Assembly (NCBI GenBank): GCA_007123695.1
Contig: SLGN01000637.1
Span: 1 to 5,667 of the forward strand
DNA: 5,667 nt
From: Verrucomicrobiales bacterium
GTDB lineage: Bacteria; Verrucomicrobiota; Verrucomicrobiia; Verrucomicrobiales; DEV007
Direction: 5' to 3'
Below the pieces are notes generated by a model. It saw only the letters and a program-made list of their open reading frames with translations. It did no database searches and was not told the DNA's origin. Positions 1-5,280 of this stretch are shown in pieces (within the stretch, counting starts at the first letter, position 1; the number at the start of each line of letters is the position of its first letter). A program made the translations under genes and the position numbers.

Positions 1-728
1 GCCTGCTCGGTGGTGCCGCCCATGTCCCATTTGCCCGTCACCGGCTTGCCGTCGATGTAGCCCCGGATGCTGGCGGGATCACCGAAGGTGTAGCTGACCG
101 CAACATGGCGCCAGCGGTCGCCCGATCCAGTGCCGGTGGAGGTGTTCCAGCGGTGGTAGTCGCCGCCGTGGTCGCCGTCGGGGCGGCTGCGGAAGAGAAA
201 GCTGAGCGCTCCGTTGCTGCCCGCGATGCGCAGGGCCCAGTTCTGGTTCTCGCCCGATGCTTTCTCGCGGCCTTTTCCGATGAGGTAGGCCCCGGCGGTG
301 TTGCCGAGCGAGCCGGGGCGGATCCAGGCCTCGATGGTGATGGAGTCTCCGTTGTCGAAGCGCAGGTCCTCGCGGTCGGGGAGGTGGATGTGTCCGCCGT
401 CGCCCCGCAGGACGAGGGCCCGACCGGACGAAACAAGGGTATGCGAGTCGCGGGGGCCGGGACCTTCGCCGAGGGAGACCGTGCCGATGGCGCCCTCGGG
501 TGGGGATTCGCCGTCGAAGCGCCACCAGGCGACAGGCTGGTCGGTCTCGATCTGGGCGACGGCGTCCTCGGCCTCCTTTACGTCCTTGGCGTCCTTGGCG
601 TCCTTGGCGTCCTTGGCGTCCTTGGCGCTAGCGGGCAGGCCGCAGGCGCCGATGGCAAGAATCGCGGCGAGCGGGGCAAGGCGACCGCGGAGTCGGTTCG
701 AGGGGGGGAACGGGCGGAGCAGGAACAT
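1..728 (-). CDS. Secreted LamG/concanavalin-like domain protein, 5' part (C-terminus beyond left edge)
   Basis: The reverse strand from ATG at 728-726 stays open to the window edge, giving 242 residues and no stop. The N-terminus is a signal peptide: basic region to about residue 16, hydrophobic stretch 17-28. It could be cut after ALA-like PASA (about residue 35), or at a lipobox-like IGAC with Cys29, which would make it a lipoprotein. Residues 35-49 are five AKD repeats from a 9-bp DNA tandem. From about residue 65 (PVAWWRFDG) a jelly-roll LamG domain begins, with typical strands (TIEAWIRPG, NWALRI, WRHVAVSYTF, YIDGKPV). LamG domains of this type often head large exported verrucomicrobial and planctomycetal proteins, some with DUF1549/DUF1553 and cytochrome c domains. 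That downstream part is not visible here, so the full function is unknown. I see no Shine-Dalgarno sequence. Confidence 0.85.
   Translation of the reverse strand, partial: MFLLRPFPPSNRLRGRLAPLAAILAIGACGLPASAKDAKDAKDAKDAKDVKEAEDAVAQIETDQPVAWWRFDGESPPEGAIGTVSLGEGPGPRDSHTLVSSGRALVLRGDGGHIHLPDREDLRFDNGDSITIEAWIRPGSLGNTAGAYLIGKGREKASGENQNWALRIAGSNGALSFLFRSRPDGDHGGDYHRWNTSTGTGSGDRWRHVAVSYTFGDPASIRGYIDGKPVTGKWDMGGTTEQ
582..626. repeat. 9-bp tandem repeat, five perfect copies
   Basis: The unit GTCCTTGGC (plus strand) occurs five times with no mismatch. On the coding minus strand it reads GCCAAGGAC, so each copy adds Ala-Lys-Asp without shifting the frame. It forms a charged linker between the signal peptide and the LamG domain. 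Copy number can probably vary by slippage without inactivating the gene (inference). Confidence 0.95.
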
Positions 729-902
729 ACGAAGACTGTAGCACGGTCCCGGTCGGTTCCGGAGAGCGAATTCACCTACGCAAACGCGGGCGATCCCCGG
801 CGCCGGCCTTTCAGCGGCGGCGGACGGGAACCGGTCGGGCGAAAGCATTTGGAAAAGGTGAGCTTCGGCGGCATCTTGGGAAACCTCACGCGTTTCCGTG
901 GT

Positions 903-1595
903 ATGCCAGCCGACTCCGAATCGATTTCGCCACTCACGCACGTCCTCGTTGATTTCGAGAACGTCCACGCAATCGACCTGTCCCTCGTCGGCGCGAAATC
1001 CGTCAGGTTCACTCTTTTCGTCGGCGCGACTCAGACCAAGATCGACACGGGCCTTGTCGAGGCGCTCGTGGCGCACGCCTCCTCCGTGGAACTTGTCCGG
1101 GTGACGACCACCGGCAAGAACGCTTTGGACCTCGTTCTTGCCTACTATGTGGGCCGTGCCGTCCTCGCCAATCCGAAGGGCCGCTTCCACATCGTCTCGA
1201 AAGACAAGGACTACGACGCCTTGATCGTGCATCTCAGGAGCCGAGGAGTTTCGATACGCCGTCACGCCGATTTCTCTGCCTTGGGGACGAATGGGCTCGC
1301 TGCTCCGGTCAAGGCTCCGGTCAAGGCTCCGGCGAAAGCCGCCAAGAAGGCTCCGCAGAAATCTCCGTACCAGGTGGAAGGCGCGGTACCCGATCCTCTC
1401 GAGCGGCTTTTGGCGCATCTACGGAAAAACGCGAACATGCGGCCGAAGTCCAAGCTGCGGCTCTTCGGTCTGATGAAGAACTACCTCGGGTCGGATGCCG
1501 CCGAGGAGGCGAAGGAGGAGCTTTTCCGCCGACTGGCCGAAGCGGGCTACGTAGCGACCGACGAAAAGGGCGGCATCGTCTATGCGCTGGCGTGA
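903..1595 (+). CDS. NYN/PIN-like putative ribonuclease with C-terminal helical domain
   Basis: The protein has 230 residues. Its N-terminal domain (about 12-122) has the PIN/NYN acidic set: HVLVDFENV (Asp17, Asn20), TGKNALDLVLAYYVG (Asp76) and IVSKDKDYDAL (Asp101, Asp103/Asp105). This family folds like PIN nucleases and binds metal for RNA cleavage; the actual substrate cannot be read from the sequence. Residues about 134-150 are a flexible Ala/Pro/Lys linker. Residues about 155-228 form a helical, winged-helix-like domain (LERLLAHLRKN, KSKLRLFGLMKNYLG, ELFRRLAEAGYV) that may bind nucleic acid. The frame is open much further upstream, but that part lies antisense to the LamG gene. ATG 903 places the first beta strand where the family expects it. 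GTG 858 is a possible alternative start. No Shine-Dalgarno is visible. The gene is monocistronic and divergent from the LamG gene. Confidence 0.85.
   Translation: MPADSESISPLTHVLVDFENVHAIDLSLVGAKSVRFTLFVGATQTKIDTGLVEALVAHASSVELVRVTTTGKNALDLVLAYYVGRAVLANPKGRFHIVSKDKDYDALIVHLRSRGVSIRRHADFSALGTNGLAAPVKAPVKAPAKAAKKAPQKSPYQVEGAVPDPLERLLAHLRKNANMRPKSKLRLFGLMKNYLGSDAAEEAKEELFRRLAEAGYVATDEKGGIVYALA
1302..1337 (+). repeat. 12-bp tandem repeat coding APVK in the linker
   Basis: GCTCCGGTCAAG occurs twice in tandem (1302-1313, 1314-1325), followed by a diverged third copy (GCTCCGGCGAAA). The unit is in frame and encodes Ala-Pro-Val-Lys, building the linker between the two domains of the NYN-like protein. 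Confidence 0.85.
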
Positions 1596-1649
1596 GGACG
1601 GTTCCGGCGGTGCGAACCCCAACGCTCATCAAGAAGCTGCGGTCGGGCG

Positions 1650-1686
1650 AAAAAAAAGCCCCGCCGCCAACGGGGGCGGAGGGGCT
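1650..1686 (-). terminator. Rho-independent terminator of the HMA gene
   Basis: Read on the minus strand, AGCCCC then CCGCC (1681-1686, 1675-1679) pair with GGCGG and GGGGCT (1664-1668, 1657-1662). There is one A-G mismatch and a six-base loop. The stem is followed by eight T residues (1657-1650). The T tract lies only on the minus-strand side, so it terminates the HMA transcript about 60 bases after its TAG. It may weakly stop the convergent NYN-like transcript too. Confidence 0.88.
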
Positions 1687-1745
1687 CTTGGTTGCGGGAA
1701 ATTCGTCTGCGGGAAGCCGGAGCCATCCGCAGACGGCCTCGAAGG

Positions 1746-2057
1746 CTACTTCTTGGCTTCCCAGGTTTTGACCACGTACCGCCCGGACTTGTCACCGAGG
1801 GACTTGATCGCATCTTTCTTGGTGACTTCCTTGTCCGACTCAAGGACAACGGTCACCACTTGGGTTCCTGCTTCTTCGCCATTCTCGATGGAGATGGACT
1901 TGAAGCCTGGCAGCGTGCCGAACGCCGAACTGACGTCCCTTTTGCAACCGCCTCACGTGACGCCGGTCATGCCGGCAATGTAGGTCACCTCGCCGGCGAA
2001 CGCGGTTCCCGCGAGCGCCATGAGGGCCACCATCATGGATAGGATTTTGGATTTCAT
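1746..2057 (-). CDS. Exported HMA (MerP-like) metal-binding protein, candidate selenoprotein with in-frame UGA
   Basis: ATG at 2057-2055 to TAG at 1748-1746 reads as 103 residues if the TGA at 1955-1953 is decoded. Residues 1-21 are a clear signal peptide (MKSKILSMMVALMALAGTAFA), so the mature domain is periplasmic. The mature part fits the HMA fold: beta VTYIAGMTG; loop T-U35-G-G-C38; helix KRDVSSAFGTL; beta FKSISIE; beta QVVTVVLES; helix TKKDAIKSLG; final beta YVVKTW. HMA proteins bind soft metals such as Cu(I) or Hg(II) through CxxC. Here the first Cys position is the TGA and the second Cys is kept. Codon use after the TGA remains normal coding, and the frame ends just before a strong terminator. 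The metal is unknown. The gene is divergent from mnmH. Without read-through only a 34-residue signal-peptide fragment is made, so a nonsense-mutated pseudogene is the alternative. Confidence 0.75.
1909..1952 (-). promoter_or_regulatory. Candidate bacterial SECIS stem-loop downstream of the UGA
   Basis: Folded by hand on the mRNA strand. GGCGG right after the UGA (1952-1948) pairs with CUGCC (1913-1909) as a lower stem. After an internal loop, GGAC (1938-1935) pairs with GUUC (1930-1927), closing an apical loop GUCA (1934-1931). The apical loop starts with G-U and is 18 nt from the UGA, which is within the range for bacterial SelB-binding elements. The upper stem is only four pairs. A competing hairpin, CGGCGU with ACGCUG nearby (1927-1911), is possible, so the fold is tentative. 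Confidence 0.45.
1953..1955 (-). other. In-frame UGA, putative selenocysteine codon (U35)
   Basis: The TGA sits at residue 35 in T-U-G-G-C, replacing the first Cys of the CxxC motif of an HMA domain. A UxxC in place of CxxC is the usual signature of redox or metal-binding selenoproteins. The NYN-like, mnmH, cysteine desulfurase and vapB genes all end in TGA, and Trp is encoded by TGG, so the codon is not generally reassigned. Confidence 0.7.
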
Positions 2058-2097
2058 TTTGTCGTAGGGACCGGGATTTTTGACCCCGACCTTTCCC

Positions 2098-2105
2098 AGT
2101 ATAGA
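2098..2105. promoter_or_regulatory. Possible shared -10 region between the HMA gene and mnmH
   Basis: The plus strand reads AGTATAGA; the minus strand reads TCTATACT, containing TATACT, a near-consensus -10 box about 40 bases before the HMA start. On the minus strand TTGTCA (2130-2125) resembles a -35 box, but the spacing of 21 bases is long. On the plus strand TTGACC (2080-2085) lies 14 bases before TATAGA, which is short. A bidirectional promoter core is therefore suggested but not well supported. Confidence 0.35.
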
Positions 2106-2138
2106 CGATTCCGGCGGCTTTTCGTGACAAAATCTTGC

Positions 2139-2183
2139 GTGATCCCGCCGCAACGGCGAAGTAGGCGGCTTCGCACCGATCAC
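2139..2183 (+). other. Nested inverted repeats in the mnmH leader
   Basis: An outer stem GTGATC (2139-2144) / GATCAC (2178-2183) encloses an inner stem GCGAAG (2156-2161) / CTTCGC (2169-2174) with a seven-base loop. Both arms are perfect. The structure ends six bases before the chosen mnmH ATG, so it could affect translation or bind a regulator. No Shine-Dalgarno lies between it and the start. The function is unknown. Confidence 0.45.
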
Positions 2184-2189
2184 CCCGCG

Positions 2190-3263
2190 ATGGGCCGCCT
2201 TCCCAAAAAGATCCCCCTGCCAGCAGACCCGATGGCCGAGTTCGACGAGGTTGTCGATGTGCGCTCGCCCGCCGAGTTCGCCGAGGACCACATCGGCGGC
2301 GCGGTGAACCTCCCCGTGCTCGACGACGCCGAGCGCGCCCGCGTCGGCACGCTCTACAAGCAGGTCTCGCCTTTCGATGCCCGCAAGCTCGGAGCCGCCC
2401 TCGTCTCGCGAAACATCGCGCGCCATCTGGAGACGCACTTCGCCGCCAAGGACCGCAGCTACCGCCCTCTCGTCTACTGCTGGCGCGGCGGGCAGCGGTC
2501 CGGCAGCCTTGCCCTCGTCCTCGCCGAGATCGGCTGGTCCGTCTCCCTCCTCGAGGGCGGCTACAAGAGCTACCGTGCCGTTGTCCTCGCCACGATCGAG
2601 CGGGCCGCCGCGCTCCCCTACGTCGTCGTCAACGGCTTCACCGGCGCGGGCAAGACGCTGCTGCTGCGCGAGCTCGCCTCCCTCGGCGAACAGGTCCTCG
2701 ATCTCGAGGCGCTCGCCTCCCACAAGGGCTCGGTCTTCGGCGGCGATCCGGCGCGCCCGCAGCCCTCGCAGAAGCGCTTCGAATCGTTCCTCCACGAGCG
2801 GCTCTCGCGCTTTTCCGCCGGGCGACCCGTCTTCGTGGAGGCGGAGAGCGCCAAGATCGGCCGGCTCAACCTGCCGAACGCGATCTGGCGGTCGATGAAG
2901 GCGGCGCCCGTCGTCGAGATCGTCTCGCCCCTCGCGGCGCGGGCCGCCTATCTCGTCGCCGACTACCGGGAATGGCTCGGCGATGGGGCGAGGGTCTGCC
3001 GCACTCTCGATCGACTCAAGGGCTTCCACCCGAAGCGCGTTCTCGCCGAGTGGAAGGAAATGGCCGGGCGCGGGGAATGGGAGGCTCTCGTCGCCCGCCT
3101 TCTCGCCGAACACTACGACCGGCGCTATTCGGTCGGGGGCAACGGGCCTTTCGAGGCCCCCTCGGCCGTGCTCGAACTGCCCCGCCACGACCCCGCGGAT
3201 CTGCGCCGCTGTGCCCTCGCCCTGCGCGAACAAGGCACCGCCCTCGTCGGCAGGGCGGGGTGA
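2190..3263 (+). CDS. mnmH: tRNA 2-selenouridine synthase MnmH/SelU
   Basis: The protein has 357 residues, close to the E. coli enzyme (about 364). It replaces sulfur by selenium in 2-thiouridine at wobble position 34 of certain tRNAs, through a geranylated intermediate and using selenophosphate. The N-terminal rhodanese domain (about 15-130) has VVDVRSPAEF (Asp23) and YCWRGGQRSGS with the catalytic Cys97, then LLEGGYKSYR. The P-loop domain follows with NGFTGAGKT (Walker A about 149-156), LDLEALASHKGSVFG (about 170-184) and EAESAKIG (217-224). All are hallmarks of this family. ATG 2190 is chosen because it puts the rhodanese start and Cys97 in register with known members; GTG 2124 and ATG 2232 are alternatives. 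It is divergent from the HMA gene, and a cysteine desulfurase gene follows after 35 bases in a probable operon. Its selenophosphate donor gene, selD, is not in the window. Confidence 0.95.
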   Translation: MGRLPKKIPLPADPMAEFDEVVDVRSPAEFAEDHIGGAVNLPVLDDAERARVGTLYKQVSPFDARKLGAALVSRNIARHLETHFAAKDRSYRPLVYCWRGGQRSGSLALVLAEIGWSVSLLEGGYKSYRAVVLATIERAAALPYVVVNGFTGAGKTLLLRELASLGEQVLDLEALASHKGSVFGGDPARPQPSQKRFESFLHERLSRFSAGRPVFVEAESAKIGRLNLPNAIWRSMKAAPVVEIVSPLAARAAYLVADYREWLGDGARVCRTLDRLKGFHPKRVLAEWKEMAGRGEWEALVARLLAEHYDRRYSVGGNGPFEAPSAVLELPRHDPADLRRCALALREQGTALVGRAG

Positions 3264-3298
3264 CTTGCCTTTTCCTCCGGCCTGCGCCAGCCTTGCGC

Positions 3299-4447
3299 AT
3301 GGCGATCTATCTCGACTCCAACGCCACGACCCGCGTCCACCCGCTCGCGGTCGAGGCGATGCTGCCCTATTTCGGCGACCGGTGTCACAACCCTTCGAGC
3401 GGCTACGGCGCGGCAAAGGCGGTGAAGCAAGCCATCCAGACCGCCCGCGAACAAGTCGCCTCGCTCATCGGGGCGAAGCCCTCGGAGATCGTCTTCACCG
3501 GCTGCGGCACCGAGTCGAACAACATGGCGATCAAGTCCCTCGCCCGCGAGATCGGACGCCAGCGGGGCAAGGTGGTTGTCAGCGAGATCGAGCACAGTGC
3601 GGTGCTGCGACCGGTCGAGGCGATGGCGGCGGTGGGCTTCGAGGTGGAAAAGGTTGGCGTCGATGCGGAGGGCCGGCTCGATCTCGAGCGCTTCCGCGCC
3701 GCGCTCGACCCCGCGCGTCCCGGCTTCGTCTCGGTGATGTGGGCGAACAACGAGACCGGCGTGGTCCAGCCCATGACCGAGGTCTGCGAGGCGGCCAAGG
3801 CGGCTGGCTGGCACATCCACACCGACGCGATCCAGGCCGTCGGAAAGGTGCCGGTACGGGTCGATGAGGTGCGGGTCGATTTCCTCTCGATCAGCGGGCA
3901 CAAGTTCCACGCTCCCAAAGGCGTGGGAGCGCTCTACATCCGCGAGGGCACGCCCTTCGAGCCGATGGTGCGCGGCGGCGGCCAGGAAGCCGGTCGCCGC
4001 AGCGGGACCGAGAACGTGCCCTACCTCGTCGCCCTCGGCCGCGCCGCCGCCTTGATGGAGGAAGCCGAGCGCGACGGCACCCTCGCCCGCGTCGCGCGGC
4101 TGCGGGACCGGCTCGAGTCAGCCTTGGGCGAACTGCTGGACCAGGTCGAGTTCAACGGCTCGCGCGAGTACCGCACCCCCAACGTCGCCCATGTCTCCTT
4201 CGGCGGCTGCGCCGCCGCCGAGCTACTCCCCGCCCTCGATGCCGCCGGGTTGCAATGCTCGGCCGGCAGCGCCTGCATGACCGGCAAAGGGCGCCCCAGC
4301 CATGTCCAGAAGGCGATGGGCTACAGCGACGAACGCGCCTTCAGCAGCCTGCGGCTTTCGCTCTCGATCTTCACGAGCGAAGAAGAGATCGACGAGGCTG
4401 TCGAGGTGATTGCCGACGTGGTGGAGCGGGTTCGCGGCGGGAGGTGA
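3299..4447 (+). CDS. Cysteine desulfurase, NifS/IscS type (aminotransferase class V)
   Basis: This is a PLP enzyme of 382 residues, cytosolic, that takes sulfur from cysteine as a persulfide; family members can also release selenium from selenocysteine. Visible motifs: N-terminal IYLDSNATT; FTGCGTESNN phosphate-binding region; EIEHSAV (His99); WANNETG (Asn151); HTDAIQAVGK (Asp176, Gln179); SGHKFHAPKG with PLP lysine 202; RSGTENV; and CSAGSACMTGKGRPSHV with catalytic Cys326 and a nearby Cys320. ATG 3299 immediately precedes the first family motif; the open frame further upstream only overlaps mnmH. It follows mnmH after 35 bases on the same strand, which suggests co-transcription and a role in supplying sulfur for 2-thiouridine or selenium to SelD. 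No iscU-like scaffold or mnmA lies beside it. A general iron-sulfur or thiolation role remains possible. Confidence 0.93.
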   Translation: MAIYLDSNATTRVHPLAVEAMLPYFGDRCHNPSSGYGAAKAVKQAIQTAREQVASLIGAKPSEIVFTGCGTESNNMAIKSLAREIGRQRGKVVVSEIEHSAVLRPVEAMAAVGFEVEKVGVDAEGRLDLERFRAALDPARPGFVSVMWANNETGVVQPMTEVCEAAKAAGWHIHTDAIQAVGKVPVRVDEVRVDFLSISGHKFHAPKGVGALYIREGTPFEPMVRGGGQEAGRRSGTENVPYLVALGRAAALMEEAERDGTLARVARLRDRLESALGELLDQVEFNGSREYRTPNVAHVSFGGCAAAELLPALDAAGLQCSAGSACMTGKGRPSHVQKAMGYSDERAFSSLRLSLSIFTSEEEIDEAVEVIADVVERVRGGR

Positions 4448-4494
4448 GAATGGGGAAGCGAGGGGACGGGTGTCACCCGCGTCAACCGCGCCCG

Positions 4495-4944
4495 TTAGGA
4501 TTCGAGCCTGCTTGGAATGATTTCGAGCGCTTCCATCCCCCCCTTTACCGCGCTCGCCGGGATGCGGCTGTCGAAGGTAGAGAAACGGGCCCCGTTCTCA
4601 GCAGCGAGCGCGAGCAGATAGAGATCGGATACTCGAGGCGGCGTCAGACAACTTGGATCGAGGAGAACCCCGTCGTCCAGGAGCGAGACATCTCGCTCGC
4701 ACCGCTTGGCCTTCGTCCTCCTCGAAAACTGCCGGAGTATCTCACGAACTTGTCTTCCGGTACCCATGAAGTTGGGATACTTTGGCTGGCTGGCGACGCG
4801 GATCACTCCGTTTTCGACGTGCGAGGCGAGCAAGAACTCCAGTGGCGAACTCCTTTCGTACCAGGCGTGCGCCGCATCATGGTGAAGATGCATCGGATCG
4901 AGCAGCGCCAGGAGCGTATTGATGTCAGGCAAGACCCGCTTCAT
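4495..4944 (-). CDS. VapC-type PIN-domain toxin
   Basis: The protein has 149 residues. PIN-domain toxins of the VapC type are Mg-dependent ribonucleases, often cutting tRNA or rRNA, held inactive by their antitoxin. The acidic active-site set is present: Asp7 in RVLPDINTLLALLDP, Glu44 in SHVENGVIRV, Asp107 in RVSDLYLLALA and Asp125 in STFDSRI. The motif order, length and helical spacing fit the TA-system PIN family. The ATG at 4944-4942 shares its first base with the TGA stop of the upstream antitoxin (TGATG), so translation is probably coupled. The gene is convergent with the cysteine desulfurase, with 47 bases between stops and no obvious terminator. The RNA target cannot be read from the sequence. 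Confidence 0.9.
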   Translation of the reverse strand: MKRVLPDINTLLALLDPMHLHHDAAHAWYERSSPLEFLLASHVENGVIRVASQPKYPNFMGTGRQVREILRQFSRRTKAKRCERDVSLLDDGVLLDPSCLTPPRVSDLYLLALAAENGARFSTFDSRIPASAVKGGMEALEIIPSRLES

Positions 4945-5171
4945 CAGGCTTCGTCGAGAAGTTCGGCGATGATTTCGGGCGTCACCAGTTTCGCTTTCGC
5001 TGAGACCGGAAACAAGGGAATCCCGTTGCGCTCTTTACCCTCGACGGCATTCGGCTCGACCGACCTCCGGATCATTTCGGAGACGACGGCTCCTAAAGAG
5101 CACTGCTCCCTGGCTGCCAAGGCTTTGGCGACTTGCAATGCGTCGTCATCAAGATTGAGAGTCGTCCTCAT
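4944..5171 (-). CDS. VapB-type antitoxin, ribbon-helix-helix
   Basis: The antitoxin has 75 residues. The N-terminus MRTTLNLDDDALQVAKALAA and the following helix (SLGAVVSEMIRRSV) form a ribbon-helix-helix DNA-binding domain (about 1-38). The C-terminal tail (about 50-75, PLFPVSAKAKLVTPEIIAELL) would wrap the VapC toxin. Such proteins neutralise the toxin and repress their own operon. The start is placed at ATG 5171-5169, because the RHH strand begins there. A longer reading from GTG 5192 adds only seven residues encoded by the heptamer repeat. No Shine-Dalgarno is visible. Confidence 0.88.
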   Translation of the reverse strand: MRTTLNLDDDALQVAKALAAREQCSLGAVVSEMIRRSVEPNAVEGKERNGIPLFPVSAKAKLVTPEIIAELLDEA

Positions 5172-5172
5172 T

Positions 5173-5206
5173 GGATAAGCATCACGCATCACGCATCATT
5201 CGTCAA
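5173..5206 (-). promoter_or_regulatory. Possible vapBC promoter/operator
   Basis: TTGACG (5206-5201) on the minus strand resembles a -35 box, and GCTTATCC (5180-5173) contains weak -10-like sequence. The heptamer array fills the space between them. The spacing (20-22 bases) is longer than the usual 17, so the promoter call is weak, but the position fits an autoregulated TA operon. Confidence 0.3.
5179..5199. repeat. 7-bp tandem repeat before the antitoxin gene
   Basis: GCATCAC occurs twice, followed by GCATCAT (plus strand); on the vapB strand it reads ATGATGC, GTGATGC, GTGATGC. It lies 7 bases before the vapB ATG. It could be the RHH operator, which is often a short direct or inverted repeat, or a simple slippage-generated array. 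Confidence 0.85.
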
Positions 5207-5216
5207 ACTTGAACAT

Positions 5217-5280
5217 GGACTGCGGCAGCCCAAGGCGGCTTCGCCACGGGTCGGCTGAAGTGACGGCAACAGCAGTTGCC
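5217..5280. other. Structured intergenic element between the CBM9-like gene and vapB
   Basis: It contains the perfect hairpin GGCAAC-agca-GTTGCC (5265-5280), directly against the TAG of the CBM9-like gene, and a second hairpin GGCG-gctt-CGCC (5234-5245). No T tract follows on the minus strand, so it is a poor rho-independent terminator. Twelve bases (AGGCGGCTTCGC, 5233-5244) also occur exactly at 2163-2174 in the mnmH leader. It may be a member of a dispersed intergenic repeat family (inference). Confidence 0.35.

Noticed and set aside
105..902. Long plus-strand open frame upstream of, and in frame with, the NYN-like gene
   Set aside because: Up to 728 it is antisense to the clear LamG gene, and its translation is low-complexity GC-rich sequence with no domain. 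The NYN domain starts only after 903.
1953..1955. TGA read as tryptophan through a recoded genetic code
   Set aside because: The NYN-like, mnmH, cysteine desulfurase and vapB genes all end in TGA at family-typical lengths, and Trp uses TGG. A Trp at a metal-ligand Cys site also makes no sense.
1840..2130. Minus-strand open frame overlapping the HMA gene in another frame
   Set aside because: Arg/Gly/His-rich translation without any family pattern; the HMA frame has the signal peptide and fold. No frameshift is needed to explain the gene.
2972..3298. Upstream extension of the cysteine desulfurase
   Set aside because: It overlaps the mnmH C-terminus in another frame and encodes Arg/Pro-rich shadow sequence. 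The enzyme's first motif starts at ATG 3299.
1953..3416. Long minus-strand open frame across mnmH ending in the HMA signal peptide
   Set aside because: Only its last 34 codons are real (the HMA N-terminus). The rest is the antisense shadow of mnmH and the cysteine desulfurase.
4465..4483. Inverted repeat GGGTG-t-CACCC after the cysteine desulfurase as a terminator
   Set aside because: The realistic stem is only about four pairs with no T tract on either strand.
4255..5178. Plus-strand open frame through the end of the desulfurase and across vapBC
   Set aside because: It is the antisense shadow of vapBC, which has intact RHH and PIN motifs and a coupled TGATG junction.
5179..5199. Repeats near vapB as a CRISPR array
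   Set aside because: The units are only 7 bp, directly adjacent with no spacers, and no cas genes are present.
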